Assembly: GCA_034670405.1 (NCBI GenBank)
Contig: JAXDDX010000123.1
Location: 345,501-409,500, forward strand
Source: Hoplostethus atlanticus
Taxonomy: Eukaryota; Chordata; Actinopteri; Trachichthyiformes; Trachichthyidae
Direction: 5' to 3'
Length of the DNA: 64,000 nucleotides
A program made the translations under genes and the position numbers. The notes beneath the pieces are model-generated. The model was not told where the DNA came from. It did not search any database and saw only the letters and a program-made list of their open reading frames with translations. Positions 62,815 to 64,000 of the stretch are shown here, piece by piece. The number at the start of each line of letters is the position of its first letter. Within the stretch, counting starts at the first letter, position 1.

Positions 62815-63581
62815 CACACCTACCTACCTACCTACCTACCTATCCACCCACCTACCTACCTGTAGATGTCCCACGTTTGTTTTGCTCCACTATGTTGCCT
62901 GTGCAACTTCACACTAGACTTTTGAAAACAGCCTTTTGGCCACACTGTGTTGTATTTCAAGTTGTTATCGGACTTGGTAACAACACCTTATGGGCTAGGA
63001 AAGACGAGGCACAGTCAGCAGGGTGTGACAAGGCTGCTTCAACCTCCCAAATCATATCAGAATGGCAGGTTCATGCACCGCTGACTTGTAGAGCTGTTGC
63101 TTGCTTGCAAGTTTCAGGAATAATTTCACACTATCTACTGCCTAAGGGGCTAACTCATAGTCAAGAAACAAAAGAGGACATATTCAAAACAAAGGAGAGG
63201 GAACTTGTGAATAGAGAAACCACAAAGGGGAACTAGCAGAGGATAAACATTGCTATGGAAGGGAATTACTACAGAAGAAAAGCAGGCAAGGAAGCAGGAA
63301 ACAGGGAAGGTATAGATGGGAGGCATATAAAGGCAAACAAAAAAGAGGCATTTGTACTTGGCTGAGCTCTCTGAAGCATATTGGCATCAGCTATGCTGCC
63401 CTGTGAGCCAGCTTATTAGCATTAAGTTAGTGCCACTAAGTGGCCCTGTGAATATTTACCCTGGCTGTGAGCTGGCTGAGAGGTCTGCGCTCCTTGCCCT
63501 CCAGCAGCAGAGGTACCGTGGTCCCATGGCGTTCTGGTTTAGTGATGGCTGCCCGCCATTCAGCCTTGTCCAAACCACTCC
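7752..63581 (-). CDS. ADAM12: ADAM12 metalloprotease-disintegrin (meltrin alpha), exons 2-23; exon 1 outside window
   Basis: Twenty-two exons on the minus strand chain without a phase error into 918 codons plus TGA: 63581-63460, 60917-60844, 43350-43272, 40308-40232, 39386-39197, 38318-38253, 37426-37355, 36761-36592, 36435-36351, 33669-33521, 23776-23599, 20318-20229, 19395-19200, 19020-18912, 18365-18167, 17456-17379, 15061-14953, 14539-14401, 14018-13910, 11757-11518, 8199-8024, 7803-7752. Domain order is prodomain (GSCG cysteine switch, RHKR furin site), M12B metalloprotease with [11 protein letters not shown] and a CIM Met-turn, disintegrin with SNSCDLPEF (no RGD), Cys-rich, EGF-like, transmembrane, and proline-rich tail. 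ADAM12 sheds growth factors such as HB-EGF and degrades IGFBPs, and acts in muscle, bone and placenta. All catalytic residues are present. It is told from ADAM19 by near-identity to ADAM12 in the disintegrin and Cys-rich blocks and by its neighbour FANK1. Confidence 0.97.
8024..8199 (-). CDS. ADAM12: ADAM12 exon 22, SH3-binding tail
   Basis: It encodes [20 protein letters not shown], close to mammalian [17 protein letters not shown], then [20 protein letters not shown]. The multiple PxxP motifs are the type that binds Src, PI3K p85 and Tks5 SH3 domains in mammals. Phase 0 in, 2 out. Confidence 0.93.
8200..11517. other. ADAM12 intron 21 (3.3 kb)
   Basis: No supported gene on either strand. 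It is AT-rich with CA-rich patches around 8877-8995. The 137-residue ORFs at 10309-10722 and 10951-11364 lack recognisable domains, splice context or homology. Confidence 0.6.
11518..11757 (-). CDS. ADAM12: ADAM12 exon 21, proline-rich cytoplasmic tail
   Basis: Eighty open codons in phase 0/0 begin after CTCTTTTCAG and end at a weaker donor, CAG|GTTTGT. Pro, Leu, His and Ser are enriched ([28 protein letters not shown]). Parts align with the mammalian tail around NVDISRPLN and TQRVLPP. It is less conserved than the ectodomain, so its borders are less sure. Confidence 0.72.
12208..12234. repeat. (AC)13 microsatellite
   Basis: Uninterrupted AC dinucleotide run in ADAM12 intron 20. Confidence 0.95.
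12590..12975. mobile_element. Palindromic (fold-back) MITE of about 385 bp
   Basis: The two halves are inverted copies. The left end GTTTTTGATTGGACTTTAA pairs with the right end TTAAAGTCCAATAAAAAC. Segment 12687-12714 pairs with 12871-12898 at 27 of 28 positions, 12728-12744 pairs with 12788-12804 at 15 of 17, and both arms contain ACCCACAGGAGACAATCC or its complement. There is no ORF. The superfamily is not identified because the exact termini and target duplication are unclear. Confidence 0.85.
13802..13838. repeat. CA microsatellite downstream of exon 20 donor
   Basis: CA repeat with one CCC interruption. Read from the minus strand it is a UG tract beginning 72 nt after the exon 20 donor. 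Confidence 0.9.
13910..14018 (-). CDS. ADAM12: ADAM12 exon 20, membrane-proximal cytoplasmic tail
   Basis: It is 109 nt, phase 2 in and 0 out. It encodes [20 protein letters not shown] then [16 protein letters not shown], 36 residues. By my recollection the mammalian exon at this place has the same length and also ends in Lys, but its sequence is largely different. The frame was chosen by phase; another frame would need a different acceptor. Confidence 0.75.
14401..14539 (-). CDS. ADAM12: ADAM12 exon 19, transmembrane segment
   Basis: It encodes [20 protein letters not shown] then [15 protein letters not shown], a hydrophobic helix followed by the basic stop-transfer KRK, then [10 protein letters not shown]. 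Acceptor GGCGTCAG, donor GTGACA. Confidence 0.93.
14953..15061 (-). CDS. ADAM12: ADAM12 exon 18, EGF-like domain end
   Basis: It encodes [19 protein letters not shown] with the conserved EGF cysteines, then [17 protein letters not shown]. Donor GTAGTG; reading through it gives 27 more codons to a stop at 14867. Confidence 0.95.
15062..17378. other. ADAM12 intron 17 (2.3 kb)
   Basis: Apart from short GT and GGGA runs near 15390-15570 and an ATTT run at 16590, no feature is recognised. Confidence 0.55.
17379..17456 (-). CDS. ADAM12: ADAM12 exon 17, EGF-like domain start
   Basis: Twenty-six codons, [20 protein letters not shown] then KCSGRG, phase 0/0. Donor GTGAGT. Confidence 0.95.
18167..18365 (-). 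CDS. ADAM12: ADAM12 exon 16, Cys-rich domain
   Basis: It is 199 nt, phase 2 in and 0 out: [20 protein letters not shown] through [20 protein letters not shown] to KCGERM. Skipping it would break the frame. The acceptor TATACACAG has no normal pyrimidine tract; a (UG)28 run stands there. Confidence 0.96.
18376..18431. repeat. (CA)28 microsatellite at the exon 16 3' splice site
   Basis: Fifty-six bases of perfect CA on the plus strand are (UG)28 in the ADAM12 transcript. The run ends eight bases before the acceptor AG. Confidence 0.97.
18912..19020 (-). CDS. ADAM12: ADAM12 exon 15, Cys-rich domain
   Basis: It encodes [20 protein letters not shown] then [15 protein letters not shown]. Phase 1 in, 2 out; donor GTAAGG. 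Confidence 0.96.
19029..19065. repeat. (AG)18 microsatellite forming the exon 15 pyrimidine tract
   Basis: In the transcript this is (CU)18 ending six bases before the acceptor AG, so the repeat itself serves as the polypyrimidine tract. Confidence 0.95.
19200..19395 (-). CDS. ADAM12: ADAM12 exon 14, disintegrin to Cys-rich
   Basis: It encodes [40 protein letters not shown] and the rest through QCITLWGP. The SNSCDLPEF loop is the ADAM12 disintegrin loop, without RGD. Phase 0 in, 1 out. Confidence 0.97.
19414..19440. repeat. CA microsatellite upstream of exon 14
   Basis: Thirteen and a half CA units, UG in the transcript, ending 16 bases before the acceptor AG. Confidence 0.93.
20229..20318 (-). 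CDS. ADAM12: ADAM12 exon 13, disintegrin domain
   Basis: Thirty codons: [20 protein letters not shown] then [10 protein letters not shown], with the dense disintegrin cysteine pattern. Phase 0/0. Confidence 0.97.
20319..23598. other. ADAM12 intron 12 (3.3 kb)
   Basis: It has a short GT run near 22031-22059 and a dispersed-repeat fragment at 23005-23061. Otherwise nothing is recognised. Confidence 0.55.
23005..23061 (+). repeat. Dispersed repeat fragment, copy 2
   Basis: GACCTTTATTTATCCAGGGA and the following AAGTTGACTGA resemble 1822-1865 (CCTTTATTTATCCTGAGAAA, GTCGACTGA). This is a common fish interspersed-repeat motif. Confidence 0.45.
23599..23776 (-). CDS. ADAM12: ADAM12 exon 12, end of metalloprotease and start of disintegrin
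   Basis: It encodes [20 protein letters not shown] through [10 protein letters not shown] to the disintegrin opening [18 protein letters not shown]. Phase 2 in, 0 out; donor GTAAGG. Confidence 0.97.
24583..24720. repeat. GA-rich microsatellite block
   Basis: About 25 perfect AG units (24583-24632) followed by interrupted GAGA to about 24720. Confidence 0.92.
25733..25787. repeat. (AC)27 microsatellite
   Basis: Uninterrupted AC run in intron 11. Confidence 0.95.
27785..27833. repeat. (CAGAAT)8 hexanucleotide array
   Basis: Eight units of CAGAAT followed by CAAATTTATTGG. This array-plus-TTTATTG arrangement recalls the 3' tails of fish non-LTR retrotransposons, which is an inference. Confidence 0.9.
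28957..29163. mobile_element. Tc1/mariner-type MITE
   Basis: The left end CAGTGGGGTCCAAAAG (28957-28972) and right end CTTTTGGACCCCACTG (29148-29163) are perfect 16-bp inverted repeats. TA flanks both sides (28955-28956, 29164-29165), the Tc1/mariner target duplication. At 207 bp with no ORF it is non-autonomous. Confidence 0.92.
29268..29308 (+). repeat. Retroelement 3'-tail fragment
   Basis: TGCCTGGTAAAATAACGGCT followed by AAATAAATAAATAAATA resembles the common fish tail TGCCTGGTTAAATAAAGGTTAAATAAA. No 5' body is seen. Confidence 0.4.
31470..31660 (+). repeat. Possible tRNA-derived SINE fragment
   Basis: GGTTCACATCC at 31497-31507 fits a pol III B box, preceded by AGAATGAAAGGTTGCA, a motif of fish tRNA-SINEs. 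GTGTCTGCTAAA at 31605 resembles their 3' region. No clear A box or target duplication. Confidence 0.35.
31912..31953. repeat. CA microsatellite
   Basis: CA run with one AA interruption in intron 11. Confidence 0.92.
32789..32828. repeat. TG/TGCG microsatellite
   Basis: Mixed TGTG and TGCG units, alternating purine-pyrimidine throughout. Confidence 0.85.
33521..33669 (-). CDS. ADAM12: ADAM12 exon 11, zinc-binding active site
   Basis: It encodes [20 protein letters not shown] then [18 protein letters not shown] and [11 protein letters not shown]. It carries the whole HExGHxxGxxH zinc site with catalytic Glu, and the Met-turn in CIM. Phase 0 in, 2 out; donor GTGAGA. Confidence 0.98.
34452..34530. 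repeat. Duplicated CA microsatellite with GAGTCTTACATA spacer
   Basis: A (CA)n run, then GAGTCTTACATA, then a second (CA)n run and the same spacer. The unit as a whole has been tandemly copied. Confidence 0.88.
36160..36207. repeat. 16-bp tandem repeat, three copies
   Basis: TTCATGAACGCCCGTG, then TTCATGAACGCCCTTG twice. One mismatch in 48 bp. It lies 144 bp past the exon 10 donor. Confidence 0.93.
36351..36435 (-). CDS. ADAM12: ADAM12 exon 10, metalloprotease
   Basis: It encodes [20 protein letters not shown] then EQSGGIVM. Phase 2 in, 0 out; donor GTAAGT. Confidence 0.97.
36592..36761 (-). CDS. ADAM12: ADAM12 exon 9, metalloprotease
   Basis: It encodes [20 protein letters not shown] through [20 protein letters not shown] to I. 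Phase 0 in, 2 out; donor GTGAAT. Confidence 0.97.
37178..37214 (+). repeat. L2/SINE-type 3' tail fragment
   Basis: AAAAGCGTCTGTTAAATGAC then TGTAATGTAATGG matches the widespread fish tail GCGTCTGCTAAATGAC...TAATGTAATG shared by L2-type LINEs and their SINEs. The body is not recognisable. Confidence 0.6.
37355..37426 (-). CDS. ADAM12: ADAM12 exon 8, metalloprotease
   Basis: Twenty-four codons, [20 protein letters not shown] then YVDK, phase 0/0; donor GTAAAA. Confidence 0.96.
38253..38318 (-). CDS. ADAM12: ADAM12 exon 7, furin site and start of catalytic domain
   Basis: Twenty-two codons, [20 protein letters not shown] then RE. The final Arg of exon 6 plus HKR here makes RHKR, a furin-type site cut to remove the prodomain. 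Phase 0/0. Confidence 0.97.
38522..39090. repeat. ~550-bp dispersed direct repeat, copy 1 (intron 6)
   Basis: It matches 41298-41844 in the same orientation over its whole length, with small indels, from GCCTATATTCATATTATATT to TGAAATACTACAATAATGCT. No terminal inverted repeats or ORF. A 15-bp unit (ACCATGTGTAATTTC) is doubled near 38570 in this copy only. Confidence 0.93.
39197..39386 (-). CDS. ADAM12: ADAM12 exon 6, prodomain with cysteine switch
   Basis: It encodes [20 protein letters not shown] through [16 protein letters not shown] to SFSTR. The Cys in GSCG sits where the cysteine-switch residue of ADAM12 lies. NKT and NST are N-glycosylation sequons. Phase 2 in, 0 out. Confidence 0.96.
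40232..40308 (-). CDS. ADAM12: ADAM12 exon 5, prodomain
   Basis: It is 77 nt: [20 protein letters not shown] then VCSGL. The acceptor CTCTTAG has TAG in the reading frame, so an upstream in-frame extension is impossible. Donor GTAAGA. Confidence 0.95.
40309..43271. other. ADAM12 intron 4 (3.0 kb)
   Basis: It contains copy 2 of the direct repeat at 41298-41844. Nothing else is recognised. Confidence 0.55.
41298..41844. repeat. ~550-bp dispersed direct repeat, copy 2 (intron 4)
   Basis: Same orientation as 38522-39090. This copy has about 25 extra bases near 41326 (CCCTTACAAGCCTGTAATAC...) and lacks others. The two copies flank ADAM12 exons 5 and 6. Confidence 0.93.
43272..43350 (-). CDS. ADAM12: ADAM12 exon 4, prodomain
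   Basis: It encodes [20 protein letters not shown] then GAHNFT, matching the mammalian FTETHYLQDGTDV block. Phase 2 in, 0 out; donor GTATGG. Confidence 0.95.
47423..47469. repeat. GA microsatellite
   Basis: Perfect GA run; a shorter one lies at 47239-47265. Confidence 0.93.
50441..50468. repeat. Inverted repeat, perfect 13-bp arms
   Basis: CATTTAGACACAC, TG spacer, GTGTGTCTAAATG. The right half is part of a 20-bp tandem pair at 50453-50492 (CTGGTGTGTCTAAATGATCG, CTGGTGTGTCTAAACGTCTG). Confidence 0.9.
54408..54455. repeat. GA microsatellite
   Basis: About 24 GA units in intron 3. Confidence 0.94.
57079..57663. mobile_element. hAT-type non-autonomous DNA transposon, 585 bp
   Basis: The ends TAGGGCTGGGCGAT (57079-57092) and ATCGCCCCGCCCTA (57650-57663) are inverted repeats with one mismatch. 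Flanking ATACATGC (57071-57078) and ATACATGT (57664-57671) form an 8-bp target duplication with one mismatch, the hAT length. Internal CACGATAACGATAAATACAA is typical of the fish GGGCTGGGCGATA family. There is no transposase ORF. A perfect hairpin lies inside at 57498-57539. Confidence 0.92.
57498..57539. repeat. Perfect 19-bp hairpin with 4-nt loop
   Basis: TGAATTCAACCTGAACTGG, loop CAAC, CCAGTTCAGGTTGAATTCA. All 19 pairs match. Confidence 0.97.
59604..59628. repeat. CA microsatellite
   Basis: Perfect CA run in intron 3. Confidence 0.92.
60416..60455. repeat. (GT)20 microsatellite
   Basis: Perfect GT run, 389 bp left of exon 3 in intron 3. Confidence 0.95.
60844..60917 (-). CDS. ADAM12: ADAM12 exon 3, prodomain
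   Basis: It encodes [20 protein letters not shown] then LEKN, which aligns with mammalian HPEVLNIRLQRESKELIINL. Phase 0 in, 2 out; acceptor TATTTCAG, donor GTGAGT. Confidence 0.92.
61569..61620. repeat. (AC)26 microsatellite
   Basis: Perfect AC run in intron 2. Confidence 0.96.
62561..62592. repeat. Short near-perfect hairpin
   Basis: GTTGAGCACTCCCTGG pairs with CCAGGAGTGCTCAAC with one bulged base and a one-base loop. It is possibly the tip of a decayed repeat. Confidence 0.85.
62744..62860. repeat. Compound tetranucleotide array (TATC)n(CTAC)n
   Basis: About 17 TATC units with one TGTC variant, then imperfect CTAC units to 62860. Confidence 0.95.
63460..63581 (-). CDS. ADAM12: ADAM12 exon 2, start of prodomain
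   Basis: It encodes [20 protein letters not shown] then [20 protein letters not shown], ending in phase 0 at GTAAAT. Sequence similarity to the mammalian exon is low. It is placed by splice sites (TTTACAG), open frame, phase match to exon 3 and order. The signal-peptide exon must lie right of 64000. Confidence 0.72.
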
Positions 63582-64000
63582 CTGTAAACAGATCAATGGA
63601 ATCAATTTAATACTGGGCGATTACAGATGATGAATTAGAGTGTAAAATTTACCTCTGACTTTCACTCATTGCCTGTGTTGGTTTTGACAACAACAAAGTC
63701 TCTCATGAACATTTCACTGCTCAGATTTTGAACTCACTGCAAACATCACAGATGCGAAAAAAGGCTTATAGATTTTGCAGACAAAGGGTTCAGAAATATG
63801 GGTCAATATTTCTATGTACAATCCTCAATAATTCAAGCACACCAATAATGTTTCAGACAATAAAGCCTGCTACAAAAGCACACAGACCTCTGACACGTCG
63901 CATTGTACTATTAAAAATTGTGGACTGCTGCTGAAAAAAGAGTAAAAGCTCATTGTTGTTCCTGTGAGGAGCCGCGGTGTCCCCCAAAGGGCCTCTGCAA
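63582..64000. other. ADAM12 intron 1, 3' end
   Basis: No exon is recognised in the last 419 bases; the first exon lies outside the window. Confidence 0.5.

Larger units (their letters stand above)
60918..63459. other. ADAM12 intron 2 (2.5 kb)
   Basis: It contains (AC)26 at 61569-61620, a near-perfect hairpin at 62561-62592 and a tetranucleotide array at 62744-62860. No gene is seen. Confidence 0.6.

Noticed and set aside
62682-63236. 184-residue plus-strand ORF
   Set aside because: Its open length comes from the TATC array (repeated Tyr-Leu-Ser-Ile); no recognisable domain follows.
1-64000. CRISPR array, prophage, operon or endogenous retrovirus
   Set aside because: No regularly spaced repeats, phage genes, LTRs or gag/pol-like frames; the whole window is explained by three vertebrate genes and small repeats.

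Overview
The window is vertebrate nuclear DNA, most likely from a teleost fish. Genes are split into short exons with GT-AG introns, introns carry many CA/GA microsatellites, and there are fish-type DNA transposon remnants (hAT, Tc1/mariner, palindromic MITEs) and SINE/LINE tail fragments. There are no prokaryotic operons, CRISPR arrays or plasmid-like features. The species cannot be named from sequence alone.

Layout: (1) 1-621, minus strand: 5' end of DHX32, a divergent DEAH-box helicase-like protein. Two exons are present and the gene runs off the left edge. (2) 622-1482: a short divergent promoter region shared by DHX32 and FANK1, with a strong RFX X-box-like palindrome. (3) 1483-5248, plus strand: a complete 11-exon FANK1 gene of 343 codons (fibronectin III plus ankyrin repeats). 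(4) About 5250-7751: the convergent 3' UTRs of FANK1 and ADAM12. (5) 7752-63581, minus strand: 22 coding exons (exons 2-23) of ADAM12, a membrane metalloprotease-disintegrin. The signal-peptide exon 1 lies beyond the right edge. Exon lengths and phases chain without a break into 918 codons plus stop. The order DHX32-FANK1-ADAM12, with these orientations, matches the human 10q26 neighbourhood, which supports all three names.

ADAM12 domain order along the minus strand: prodomain with cysteine-switch Cys and RHKR furin site (exons 2-7), metalloprotease with intact [11 protein letters not shown] zinc site (exons 7-12), disintegrin (12-14), Cys-rich (14-16), EGF-like (17-18), transmembrane (19), and a proline-rich SH3-binding tail (20-23).

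No new multi-gene system is visible. The most interesting signals are regulatory or structural. Microsatellites abut the 3' splice sites of three consecutive ADAM12 exons, including a (UG)28 next to the frame-breaking exon 16. A duplicated ~550-bp segment flanks exons 5-6, whose loss would keep the frame. Exon 5 has a fixed short acceptor. DHX32 carries Arg at the Walker A lysine. FANK1 has an X-box. Several intact-ended MITEs are present, one with a perfect 19-bp internal hairpin.
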